Below, one piece after another: positions 60,501 through 64,000 of a DNA stretch of 64,000 nucleotides. Position 1 is the first letter of the stretch. Each line of letters begins with the position of its first letter. The notes under the pieces were generated by a model. The model had not been told where the DNA came from, ran no database searches, and saw nothing but the letters and a program-made list of their open reading frames with translations. Made by a program: the position numbers and the translations under genes. Location: the NCBI RefSeq assembly GCF_018271995.1, contig NZ_JAGUCO010000003.1, positions 124,001 to 188,000 on the forward strand, written 5' to 3'. The stretch comes from Carboxylicivirga linearis (GTDB lineage: Bacteria > Bacteroidota > Bacteroidia > Bacteroidales > Marinilabiliaceae).

Positions 60501-63492
60501 TCAACCATCAGTAGCCAGGGCAGGTAGCGACAGACCAATTTGTGTTGATAATGTGGTATTGTCTGCTAATATACCTCTTTATGGAGAAGGAACCTGGGAG
60601 TTAATTAGTGGATCGGGTGATATTGCAGATGTACATGATCCTTATACAGAAGTTACAGGATTATCTACCGGCAAAAATCGTTTCCGTTGGACAATCGATA
60701 ATAACGGTTGTACCTCATCAGATGATGTGGAAATAGCTAATAATTATATACAATCAATAGCTGGGCATGAAAGTCTGGTGATATGTTCCGATACATCATT
60801 ATTGGCGGCAAATAATGCCTATCCGGGTGAAGGAACCTGGGGCGTTGTTGGAGGTTCAGGTGCTGCTTATTTCGATGAACCACATAATCCTTACTCGAAA
60901 GTAAGAAACCTTGATCAGGGTGATAATGTATTAACATGGACCATCAGTTATGGTGGATGTAATTCGGTAAGTAATATTACAATTACCAATAATAATCCAA
61001 CTAAGGCTGAAGCCGGTGATCATCAGGCATTGTGTGAATTGAATCAAACGCAATTGGCAGCGAATAATCCAACTATTGGAGTTGGAGAATGGAGTATCAG
61101 GAATGGTTCTGGAGGATTTACTGATATTAATGATCCTTCAGCAACAGTAAGTAACCTGGCATTTGGTGATAACCTCTTGCGCTGGAAAATTACAAATGAA
61201 GGTTGTGAGTCATATGATGATGTTCAGATTAGTTATAATCGAATAGAGGCAAGAGTTAGCTCATCACTTCCAATTTGTTCGGATGAGACGCAGTTAGAAG
61301 CAAATAACCCAAGCCCTGGTGTTGGAACATGGAGCATTGTTGGAGGAACAAGTCAGGCTATTTTTGAAGATCAGAACAATCCTAATACAATAGTTCGGAA
61401 TCTGGCTAAAGGAAATAATCAGCTCCTATGGACCATTATTTATAATGGTTGTGAAACATCGCAGGAAGTTACCATTGTTAATAACTCCCCAAGTGCTGCA
61501 TATGCCGGTAATAGTCAAACTATCTGTGATGATACCACCAACCTAAATGCAACGGCTGTTGAAATTGGAGAAGGAAGATGGGAAGTATTATCAGGCTCAG
61601 CATTTATAAGTGATGTTAACGATCCTAAATCAGAAGTAATTGGTTTATCTAAAGGAGATAATGTATTTAGGTGGATTGTTCAAAATGAGACCTGTATTAT
61701 AACCGATGAAGTATTAATAGTAAATAACGAACCTTCAGTACCATATGCTGGTAAAGATGAAGAACTGTGTACTCCTCAGTTAACATTAAAAGCCAGTCCT
61801 CCTGAGTATGGTCAGGGATTGTGGACAATTGATAGCGGAGGTGGAACATTTGATGATCCTACCAGGCCTTCAGCTACCATTACAAGTCTTTCTCATGGAA
61901 CGAATGTTCTACGTTGGACACTAACGCAAGGACAATGTACTTTGAGTGATGTTATAACCGTTGTTAATAATACTCCAACTACTGCCAATGCAGGGCCGGA
62001 TGTGCAGGATTGTAAAGACTGGACTCAATTAGATGCCAATACTCCGGAATATGGCGAGGGGTACTGGACGGTTGTATCAGGTAAAGGCGATTTTGATGAT
62101 AATACGGATGAAAAAACTGTTATAAGAAACCTTGGTTTTGATGAGAATATCCTAATGTGGACTATCCAAAACGGATCATGTTTCTCAACTGATCAGGTTA
62201 ATATATCTAATAAAGTACCTGATCAATCAGAAGCAGGAGCTGCCAGAGAAACCTGTGATGATTACATTGTATTGAATGCCAATAATCCGGTGGATGGTAT
62301 TGGAACATGGACGGTTATTAGTGGTTCAGGTATTTTTAATGAACCTAACCAGCACAATACAATGGTATCCAATATTGGTTATGGCGAGAATGTCTATAAA
62401 TGGACTATTGGATACGGAGAATGTACTACAGAGGATGTGGTTACAATTGTAAGTAATAAAGCACGTCCATATGCAGGAGAGGATGATATTACTTATGAAT
62501 CGGCATATGAGATGCAGGCAGAGAATCCGGGTACTTTAGAAGGTACGTGGTCAATAGTAGCAGGCGGAGGTACTTTTGAGGATGCTAATTTCTTTAATAC
62601 AACGGTAAGTGGTCTGCCAGAGGGCAAGAGTACGTTCCGATGGACGATTATAACAGATGGCTGTGTAGCTTACGATGATGTAACCATTGAATATAAAACA
62701 GTACCAGAGTCAGGCTTTACTGTAAGTTCAGAAGCAGGATGTTATCCTTTGGAAGTGAAATTTACCAATTATACTATTGGAGGAACATCATTTATCTGGG
62801 AATTTGGTGATGGAGGAAGATCAACAGATAGAAATCCAACGTATACCTTCGAGAATCCTGGAGATTATACGGTTGTTTTAACGGCCCCTGGTCCTGATGG
62901 TCAGGATGCTGTATCATCTCAGGTTATCACTGTACATGATCATCCGGTGGCGGATTTTAATGTGACACCTGATTTAGTTTGGATTCCTGATGATCCTATC
63001 AAGTTAACCGATTTATCGATTGATGCGGTTACCTGGTTATGGGAGTTTGGTGATGGTGAAACGTCGGTTGAGCAAAATCCAACCTATTATTATCAGGAAG
63101 CTGGCATTTATTCAATTTCGCTGACTGTAGAGAATAGCTTTGGTTGTGATAATACATATGTAGCAAATGATATTGTTGAGGCCAAATTAGCAGGCTTTGT
63201 GAACTTCCCTGATGCTTTTGCACCACGTCCGGATGGAAGTAGCCCAGGAGGTGTTGGGGAAAGAGATGATGCCTTATTTAAGCCAAAATACAGAGATGTT
63301 GATAATTTCCATATGCAGATCTTTAATCGTTGGGGACAATTGATATTTGAAACCTATGATATTGATGAAGGATGGAATGGATTATACAAAGGTCAATTGG
63401 CTCCTCAGGCTGTGTATGTTTATAAAGTTAACGGCCGATACATGAATGGGGTAGAGTTCAGGAGGACCGGAACTGTATTACTAATTAGATAA
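42589..63492 (+). CDS. Giant SprB-like repeat adhesin with CHU_C type IX sorting domain
   Basis: One uninterrupted frame encodes 6,967 residues, larger than the 6,497-residue SprB of Flavobacterium johnsoniae. A signal peptide ends near residue 37. Residues to about 1640 are Ig-like and include a family of 'TGVxYTLY' units. Residues 1645 to about 4690 hold about 35 SprB-type repeats with C-x-G-x2-D-G and G-G-x2-P-Y-x-Y/I-x-W signatures. Two or three Ig/PKD-like domains follow to 5153. Residues 5154 to 6704 are an array of 19 repeats of about 82 residues. Two PKD domains ('WEFGDGG', 'WEFGDGE') and a gliding motility-associated C-terminal domain ('FNRWGQLIFET', 'VYVYKVNG') end the protein. It should be secreted by the type IX system and displayed as a filamentous adhesin for gliding or attachment. 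The PorP/SprF gene follows by 34 bases. The binding target is unknown. Confidence 0.95.
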   Translation: MGINTQTLVKNILKGKIASLVLILVLLWGGVGIVSGQSNVPVCQNGVVRVAANLVDATYMGSNAAPPGHLQKGYWSETAGLTFSDLNNPNAIISGLDGYPAGTTFTITWFHAIDQTYDITLEVTNNVAPDYTLLNETGTTDNVLFCDGQTPGKYTFEITPDGGGLVVDYLLYHNDGTNNEVTGVGNPYEMNLNSGSIGYQDLDIIQALVSNGTCLDITTNTIQLGELSSVYVQIQGNLSTCDPTIFDGNHVLEVLPYDPNNFTYQWQHNGVDISGATSSTYTLSSTPGQGSYTVIVDHIGGSCGPYTTEPVVVSDIPLPDVFIDDKPVGSGLFEICDGTLSETLTTSLVGGTLPPNYDYDWYQNGSIVTGNASTYPLNNDESSLGYNAFGEYQVVLKNADNTECISTSNAVLVQTIRLDDATLVKANNAQPFCITGTPLLNVTVTGGSAPYTLTFTDGANVFTRTLNTNGGLISLPDITVTTTFELTQVEEVATSCFWTGSKTVTYNVYTSPAVQTTTGNDACVPTSSVSIALATPEDGITYQLKRDNNGDGIYTDNIGSSITYNTGDATPLTWSGYTVLGTYKVFASTATCADVPMDGEFSAIAEPVDQPLLASGTAPRCSDPLNQVTFYTLDSENGVTYTLYRNSGSGDVIVETQLGSTGTGVTFSAQDEVGVYRVEAARGTNCSVLMSNTYQIFSSPDVTGININSTGSCENATTTITLNQSENGVYYTLYYNDGSGATASAYGQWGNGASITLVNNQLLAAGTYTVLAERGSCQEWVNGSIIISSPPTDLPFVGGIVCGTGNISIPNGETGVTYTLYFDDGTGEIPHPSYAPITPVAVTTVFFNGLNVPGTYRVFANSGSCSTFLSNVLIVEKVPDTQIISVPDLEYCATETGVDINLGNTETGVNYVLIDNAGTDVATITGNSLPRSFTNVTLGTYSIEARSSAGSCSIVLMTNINIQRNDLPTVDILNLPGDYCEDQGVVTLVGSPTNAGGAWSGLGLGTFLIDNNNGTADFDPGAVSTPGATYNITYTYTDGNGCVNSITEGATVHANAIDATTLLIVKESDGSTPDTDYCEDSPDVLLRARYNGADITTNDAVFGGPGVTDHGDGTATFSPAAAGLGTHTITLNYIDATTNCSGNTGITVDVGVPLNLVNPIAPSYCSADNTAIRLRGQIDGVDPAPGTTNFDICDDTGTPIAGYIGIPNDTYDFIPATFFAANGADDYEIHYNYNSGSCTNTLVSSFSLYESVDPSFTIDGGSGQTTFCYEQGEVAIEGVENPLPTGATSWFTGNGVSGIKFFTNDPNVVYSPATNPVTYTINNNGCVTTSTRNITVTKVDVAIVDLLSDYCTNQSTQIIKADELDVSVVDATFTAEKNGNPSAFLVDNGDNTATIDPSVGEGNYVVTMTYEQQGDGCIGIVQQNVTVHLAQPVTFIGVNNGQKICRTSGVIDLIGDMPDIDGDGNPDGQGNFIEIAGVSNTGNDTNGNPIVADDGYAILDPSAMTPGTYTIRYEYLSDPGSCFTYYEKEIEIVDSPSAVHNVTVNGVVGGNSAYCVDDSPKGVAIGLDGANTGVTYELLFAGSSLSPTITYDATSSAAFNFTDDGTPTGNEILFDEIGVYTVIAKVGDCDAVMTGNVTVEQYELVLQTSNITHVECKGEFTGSVTLSASGGSGNYEYKLGAAGTYTATSTFSGLATGTYEFYVRDMSPAGCEIVSPLSVTITEPANDLDVVEDVSKKINVGCACTAGIDCEGSATIIITGGTPFTGTDLVTYPTGYNISWPASANNQKTLTATQLAVGTYDVHVEDAEGCEFILPVTISSNPALDIYEYDIAANHINNGCFGGTDGAFTVQATGGSGEYQFSINGTDWFLSNHATDATLYDFKGLAAGDYTIYVRDLNYQRCSFTNATQVTITQPAAALSLTETANTQVTCNGGADGSFTVEAAGGNGTYEFSLVNPAVDNTQWQVPTTAPNIFTVSGVAAGNHSVWLRDAAYPNCTQATIVVSVSEAVVLSFDPPVVTNVSCNSGNDGQVTLSGAGGSGNYVYSIDGGGTWQASNVFSGLSAGIAYSFSIAEASDFTCNQIDILTVTLSQPSDFVTTEIAVDHKDVSCNGGSDGIFRVATSGGEGIIEYRLFDGTNYITTWDPDPEFTGLGVGTYQISVRDLGTASADYCEKTNVLSVVIDQPVSGLSFTSEVVTPATCNGSATGEITITVAGGTSPYYYQWTNTDTNTPVSLANGGQSANPTNLVAGNYEVAIIDDNGCPLSNTYVVGENSVINLTIDSYTDVTCYGEADGTLTVSATGGSGAYQYSIDGGTNWVGAPSASYTFTGLDVGLYVVQVEDLAVGGCYAINTVQQSIDQPSQLNLTASVTNVSCNGLGNGSITIAASGRSVATDYEYYIGDGAGNGNWQSSPDFTLLSVGDYYCKVRDVLLPTCESALKGPFTVTSPVDFTTTVTVVPVSCNGDSDGQLIFATLPATDIYEYSIDGGAWQTSPVKNLSAGVYTVDVRNTTTGCEKSIADQVITEPANALIVDNITVTHNDCNGDTNGTVEVSVSGGTAPYSYQWRNMSTGIDVPPANNGDQAKAIDLPAGDYRVTVIDNNNCIVVSANTTINQPDALTTTYTVSHISVVGLIDGEIVVANPPTGGTAPYTISWDDGAAFDDQWTRSNLAAGTYTFTIVDDNGCDYVQSVDVLLNQALDFTVIPNTINCYGDEDGILAVTISGGTADYTINWSGTLYDGTTISDSHTTSSTNYEIKLLYAGIYTVTVTDDNGATLSKTNIEISQPGELLINDLIRDDISCYGAGDGRIQVEVTGHAGSDNYQISWEGPGGYADAGLVSAVSDQDNLVLPGDYTVKVNYNSTCSISETYTITEPTEIEVTYTEIQLSAAGADDGQILVDVPTGGVSPYTIIWSDGAGAYDGMWTRTGLAPGDYDFIITDASTSNCSITQTATILDKDALDFTYTVTDINCYSDQEGIIALVIKGGDAPFDLHWDAVLYDGSTSSDDQNDITTNYEIKDLYAGTYQVRITDDSGATISYPVIVAQPNELVISNVVLDDISCAGAADGHIQISLSGHDAADMPNYNLVWTGPGGFSASGAASTTSDQPDLVLPGAYTVTANYNSSCYVTESYSIIEPSPILVNHTVNQITVAGGSDGEIIVTNPPTGGVAPYSITWDDDASYDNVWTRDNLDVGTYTYTVKDDIDCEVSNTIVIDDVDALDLLLSTSSINCYGADNGIISVIISGGTAPYDIAWSGTQYDGTVVNDNYTGLSSNYQIENLYAGDYTITITDDEGATIDKTITVGQADELEINLVPSDISCYEAADGRITANVVHGTNNVSSYPIYWTGPGGYAVSGTLGTNSTIDNLVYEGTYNVQVTYNGSCVETDSYTIKEPEEISISLVSSTDVSCNGGTDGSIAVIATGGVGFSYQWYLWNDATSSYDILAGETNASINNREAGTYRVEATNNTTSCTAQFDHEITEPDVLSLIVTPTNITTCSGDNSGELLIQIAGGTEPYRYNYGTGNILLPAGVTTDTVSGLYAGTYNVSIIDAKGCTTSVPNTPVLEPNPLLLNVTNEFISCDSQIAGWPDGELMVDISGGNIVSGDHNYLLSLEADNGSDRVVLAPNPGGATHTETFSNLAPDAYTLYVYDQNSVDTDQCVQEYSFELKPITISGNSYNASCEGVADGSISNINLDGVSSNYSYSWSSPDGGIGLDQSTLNQDGLSFGTYTLSITDSVRGTCVVEKDFIIGYEKTIVVDGTTFDVSCFGGASGAITLDVTNVGASVTYLWTGPGITAANESDKDLTGLVAGDYTVLVTDGSCTATRTFTVKQPVSALDFNLRYLITDCDPYVRTIEIFNLTGGSGVQDPAYGDFKYNVSGPGIAAQDPTDYHLFTVTVGGTYIVKVSDKNNCETSYSITIPEEIAVNPVITDVKCNGGNTGAISINLTGGSGSFSYSWTKTGDAAYSASTPTINTLTAGEYVLVITDLLENDGAACERTYTFDVLQPLPIQIDATDKGDVTCNGDADGYINLEIQGGVAPYNYTWSPLSPGIVQGDKNQSGLSGGTYTVLIRDANNCTATKNITIDEYTAVSGVITLTDTQCDGTNGSLDLTPAGGSGSYTYYWSTTDGDPTQLVPTDQDQSGLTGGTYYVVITDADSDRTSCIDTLNATLTSAIEIVNDVVTPVSCSGNNDGSIAFDVIGGDENYTYAWTTTDGSASALTPGARNQSGLAPGTYTVTITDGRTSGGTDCSITKDFTIVAATGLNVNVALTHIECFGESVGALSAVVSGGSGNYNFDWNSGAYTTASINNIPAGIYTLLVTDNDLGCTFIGAYTINQPAAPISIDAVNITDVLCYGGLTGEIEVEVSGGTPTYNYIWTGPGNPSGSNPSGLAAGTYSVTIQDDNGCTLNSGDIEITQPSSHITITNPQITDVSTAGGSDGQIQVDVSGGVAPYTFQWFDASNASAGTTNPIAGLSSGTYRVVATDDNGCSFEYTGIRVVQPGENLGFEKTVFNVSPCNGDTNGELHINRVFGGYPIDGSYYRIQVSGPGTSQDVNATSLHLTGLTAGTYRVTVTDDVPVTYQEDIIISENPVLSINTTVSTHINCYNTSTGVIDGTVSGGQASSTGEYFVEIISDKGYYDSQNVASVPGTFTFNNLPVGNYTILAYDYAGSYDSMSPTRGNCSVSDAKVVIQPEANVVLASSDGSTDICAGEDFNMVLTTSGWNFAADGSIRVTLYDGDTYWEENVNQSPYSITVTPTTNRNYVITKVADPSNSTCLKGTGSGQVQLTVNPLPTANISGPDEMCADGSVDLSVNLTGVAPWNITWVDTNNGTSSTETVNSSPYIFNDTPVADASYSILSVSDANSCSNSGNGQVDVSVNPKPTVLLSGSTNICVGNTAVLDIEFGNSAYPYTITYTRNGVNNTMVVSPNTGTTYNWSVSPDESTTYEITNVVDANGCVMDITTTISAVVTVKQLPGRIDTIRNDDVIGGVCQAESGVIYTIDPVTDADGGYIWTAPVGSTIVSGDGTTSVELNFDADFAGGYIEVYATNGCGDGQPAELWIPAKPLPDTVGSITGPTEFCQGSTGITFSVAAVANATHYRWELPTGFIIVGADTASTIKVDLDPMLDVISGEVRVTPYNACGDGPNTASLSVEVYPLPMAYAGLDKDVCGDTYTLEATDPNSINPNWSGRWEVISGHAIISNPTAFNSTLTNISRGDVVLRWTVTNNSTGGLNDCAVYDEVTIRNNTLSISAVADVSNVCNGSTTLSGTYIAGIEGRWEAIYPVGSTASFAPANASTTVVTNMEPGLNRFRWTLTQNGCESYGEVEVTNNEPSEAIINEGNTIAVCDNQITLTAVSPLVGTGKWTLISGSGVIDSPDAETTLITGLDYGDNVFRYTVAVNGCEKFDEITVRNNTLQVDAGADQTVCDGSLVLDATVPPANVTGRWIIVEGAGSFEDALSPNTIVSDLEQGTNRLIWELNQYGCISTDEITITNDAPTTATVGSNQVLCAYQTQLTGNAPSIGTGFWSIVTGSGIFDDPSDPLTSVTNLGEGENIFRWTIMHESCSSSADIIIVNNHVVVEAGKDTIVCGRITNLRANSPSLGVGEWGVLPGVGGGTIFDNYDPNTQVGGLLNGPNGFIWRVDYNGCISADTVIINNNTPYPVNAGTDQIITGGSTNLNATPVIAGEGKWSLVAGGASIANDLDPYSSVSDLRRGENLFRWTVTNMGCEESDEVTITNGETIDANAGLDQEVCDDFAELQANDPDVGIGEWSVVSGAGQFEEINNQKTRVTNLGPGENVFRWTIYYTNTKSTDEVTITNYKVTKANAGPDRDICADEYQLEANIPAIGDATWTLISGSGAFEDNTNPNTLISGLSKGANVLKYEISQYGCASVDSVVINNMLPTVADAGGDTVYVCSDSIELRPNTPTFGVGEWRVKEGAAEIDGNWARKLAPGRNVLSWVITSGRCEDSDDIVVINNQPSVARAGSDRPICVDNVVLSANIPLYGEGTWELISGSGDIADVHDPYTEVTGLSTGKNRFRWTIDNNGCTSSDDVEIANNYIQSIAGHESLVICSDTSLLAANNAYPGEGTWGVVGGSGAAYFDEPHNPYSKVRNLDQGDNVLTWTISYGGCNSVSNITITNNNPTKAEAGDHQALCELNQTQLAANNPTIGVGEWSIRNGSGGFTDINDPSATVSNLAFGDNLLRWKITNEGCESYDDVQISYNRIEARVSSSLPICSDETQLEANNPSPGVGTWSIVGGTSQAIFEDQNNPNTIVRNLAKGNNQLLWTIIYNGCETSQEVTIVNNSPSAAYAGNSQTICDDTTNLNATAVEIGEGRWEVLSGSAFISDVNDPKSEVIGLSKGDNVFRWIVQNETCIITDEVLIVNNEPSVPYAGKDEELCTPQLTLKASPPEYGQGLWTIDSGGGTFDDPTRPSATITSLSHGTNVLRWTLTQGQCTLSDVITVVNNTPTTANAGPDVQDCKDWTQLDANTPEYGEGYWTVVSGKGDFDDNTDEKTVIRNLGFDENILMWTIQNGSCFSTDQVNISNKVPDQSEAGAARETCDDYIVLNANNPVDGIGTWTVISGSGIFNEPNQHNTMVSNIGYGENVYKWTIGYGECTTEDVVTIVSNKARPYAGEDDITYESAYEMQAENPGTLEGTWSIVAGGGTFEDANFFNTTVSGLPEGKSTFRWTIITDGCVAYDDVTIEYKTVPESGFTVSSEAGCYPLEVKFTNYTIGGTSFIWEFGDGGRSTDRNPTYTFENPGDYTVVLTAPGPDGQDAVSSQVITVHDHPVADFNVTPDLVWIPDDPIKLTDLSIDAVTWLWEFGDGETSVEQNPTYYYQEAGIYSISLTVENSFGCDNTYVANDIVEAKLAGFVNFPDAFAPRPDGSSPGGVGERDDALFKPKYRDVDNFHMQIFNRWGQLIFETYDIDEGWNGLYKGQLAPQAVYVYKVNGRYMNGVEFRRTGTVLLIR
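44191..45480 (+). repeat. N-terminal 'TGVxYTLY' repeat units of the giant adhesin
   Basis: Five consecutive units share an opening close to E-x-G-V-x-Y-x-L and end with 'GTYxVxAxxGxC' (for example 'ENGVYYTLYYNDGSG' and 'ETGVTYTLYFDDGTG'). A sixth, isolated unit ('NTGVTYELLFAG') lies near 47305. They are about 80 residues each and distinct from the SprB and C-terminal repeat families. Confidence 0.75.
47521..56658 (+). repeat. SprB-type repeat region of the giant adhesin (about 35 units)
   Basis: Units begin with a strand such as 'DVSCNGGSDGIF' or 'DISCYGAGDGRI' and continue with 'GGTAPYSYQW' and 'LxAGxYTVTVxDxxGC'. I count about 35 by these signatures, mostly 70 to 100 residues long. Most have one or two cysteines; a few (for example 'HISVVGLIDGEI') have lost the first. 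They match the SprB repeat family of gliding adhesins. Confidence 0.85.
50437..52755 (+). repeat. Triplicated three-unit super-repeat within the SprB region
   Basis: Three SprB-type units in fixed order (types 'PPTGG..PY', 'INCYGD..G' and 'DISCYGA.DGRIQ') occur three times in a row. Equivalent points fall at 50473, 51247 and 52030, giving periods of 774 and 783 bases (258 and 261 codons). Each copy ends near 'TxEP' after 'LVLPGDYTVKVNYNS' or a close variant. Confidence 0.8.
58048..62700 (+). repeat. Array of 19 repeats of about 82 residues in the giant adhesin
   Basis: Each unit follows the pattern A-G-x-D-x2-x-C, 'LxANxPxxGxGxWxxxSGxGxF', 'NPxTxVxxLxxGxNxFRWTI', 'xxGCxSxDxVxIxNN'. I count 19 units with no interruption. 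Sixteen keep both cysteines, presumably as one disulphide. Unit 7 lacks the first, unit 8 lacks the second and unit 19 lacks the first. The array reads as a stiff stalk between the SprB region and the cell-proximal PKD and CHU_C domains. Confidence 0.85.
62701..63489 (+). other. PKD domains and CHU_C sorting domain of the giant adhesin
   Basis: Two PKD domains are marked by 'FIWEFGDGGRSTDRNPTYTF' and 'WLWEFGDGETSVEQNPTYYY'. The last 100 residues begin 'FVNFPDAFAPRPDG' and end 'RTGTVLLIR'. These are the features of the gliding motility-associated C-terminal domain that directs type B substrates through the type IX system. Confidence 0.88.
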
Positions 63493-63526
63493 TTAAAAAT
63501 ATACCTATATTAGGGAAACCTTAACA

Positions 63527-64000
63527 ATGATAAAGAAAGAATATTTGAGACTAATAGTTGTGCTGTTTGGCTGTTTGAATTTAATTCATCTGAAGGCACA
63601 AGATGTCTCTTTTTCTCAGGTTTATGCCAGCCCTTTGTATTTAAGTCCTTCATTTACGGGACTTACAAATGGTTCGAGGGTCAGTCTGACTTATCGAGAT
63701 CAATGGCCTGGAATACCAAATACCTACAAAACATATGCATTAGCAGCCGATCATTACTTTGAAGATTACAGTAGTGGAGTGGGATTGATGTTTCTGCGTG
63801 ACGATAGTGGCGATGGCAAATTAGTGCGCCAGGATGTTAGCGCCTTATATGCATATGAATTCGAGGTAAGTGATGGAATCATGGTGCGGCCCGGTATTCA
63901 GTTTAAGTATTCCGAGCGAAATTTAAATTTAATTAATTCTGTTTTGCCTTCCGATCAGTCAAATGACGGATCTACTATTGGAGGTTCAACATATGGGAAT
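63527..64000 (+). CDS. PorP/SprF family type IX secretion membrane protein (partial)
   Basis: The first 158 codons are visible; the gene runs off the right edge. The start is the ATG at 63527. A signal peptide ends near Ala25 ('LNLIHLKAQ'). The mature start 'DVSFSQVYASPLYLSPSFTG' and 'SLTYRDQWPGIPNTYKTYAL' are the signature of PorP/SprF proteins. These outer-membrane proteins are paired with individual giant CHU_C adhesins and are needed for their secretion or attachment, as SprF is for SprB. The 34-base gap to the adhesin gene implies one operon. Confidence 0.93.
   Translation, partial: MIKKEYLRLIVVLFGCLNLIHLKAQDVSFSQVYASPLYLSPSFTGLTNGSRVSLTYRDQWPGIPNTYKTYALAADHYFEDYSSGVGLMFLRDDSGDGKLVRQDVSALYAYEFEVSDGIMVRPGIQFKYSERNLNLINSVLPSDQSNDGSTIGGSTYGN

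Noticed and set aside
58048-62700. Regularly spaced repeats at about 245 bases that could suggest a non-coding repeat array
   Set aside because: They lie in one open frame and are repeats at the protein level, with variable DNA sequence; this is not a CRISPR or satellite array.

Overview
The window is A+T-rich DNA of a member of the Bacteroidota. The signs are a giant type IX secreted adhesin followed by a PorP/SprF gene, a TonB-dependent receptor with a DUF4249 lipoprotein partner, CarboxypepD_reg-like domains, several lipoproteins, and promoter -7 elements of the TAnnTTTG type. The gene set fits the Marinilabiliales or a related order, but that placement is inference. I see no rRNA, tRNA, CRISPR array, transposase or phage gene. 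The window looks like ordinary chromosome ending in a very large surface-protein locus.

Layout. 1-1505 (-) is the N-terminal part of an oligopeptidase B-like lipoprotein. 1738-5120 (+) holds two RimK-type ATP-grasp ligase genes, one fused to a retropepsin-like 'zinc protease' domain and one fused to GNAT and RLAN domains. 5373-7493 (+) carries a COG2108-like radical SAM protein and an AraC regulator. 7708-9149 (+) carries YceI and a Tat-exported DODA-type dioxygenase, behind a cluster of TTGATTA/TAATCAA heptamers. 9232-11662 (-) is an overlapping pair: a NosR/NapH-like flavoprotein with two cysteine clusters, and a membrane-tethered flavin reductase-nitroreductase fusion. 11894-19442 holds a GPP34 protein, a lipoprotein, a TonB receptor/DUF4249 pair, an XRE membrane regulator and a nucleosidase-cupin fusion. 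19443-19885 is an intergenic block containing a locally GC-rich dispersed-repeat-like element. 19886-21009 encodes a split chromate transporter.

21109-26473 has a collagen-motif lipoprotein, a TPR histidine kinase, a PiT-family permease, and a NarL-type two-component pair with a perfect 20-bp palindrome between it and the permease gene. 26591-33252 holds a CE6-like esterase, a transglutaminase-like secreted protein, an SDR epimerase, an outer-membrane barrel and small exported proteins. 33334-37216 is an ECF sigma factor with a TonB-like membrane partner, divergent from a VWA protein with a SusC-like N-terminus. 37331-39633 (-) is aroB-aroA. 39788-42465 holds two small envelope genes and dprA.

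42589-63492 is one uninterrupted 6,967-codon gene, about a third of the window. It encodes a modular adhesin: an N-terminal Ig-like region, about 35 SprB-type repeats (nine of them arranged as a triplicated three-unit super-repeat), a regular array of 19 repeats of about 82 residues, two PKD domains and a CHU_C type IX sorting domain. The PorP/SprF gene starting at 63527 runs off the window and probably encodes its outer-membrane partner.

The least familiar candidate systems are the extracytoplasmic flavin electron-transfer pair (9232-11662), the RimK/retropepsin/GNAT pair (1738-5120), and the sigma/TonB-like/VWA-SusC module (33334-37216). Functions given for these are inferred from domain content.
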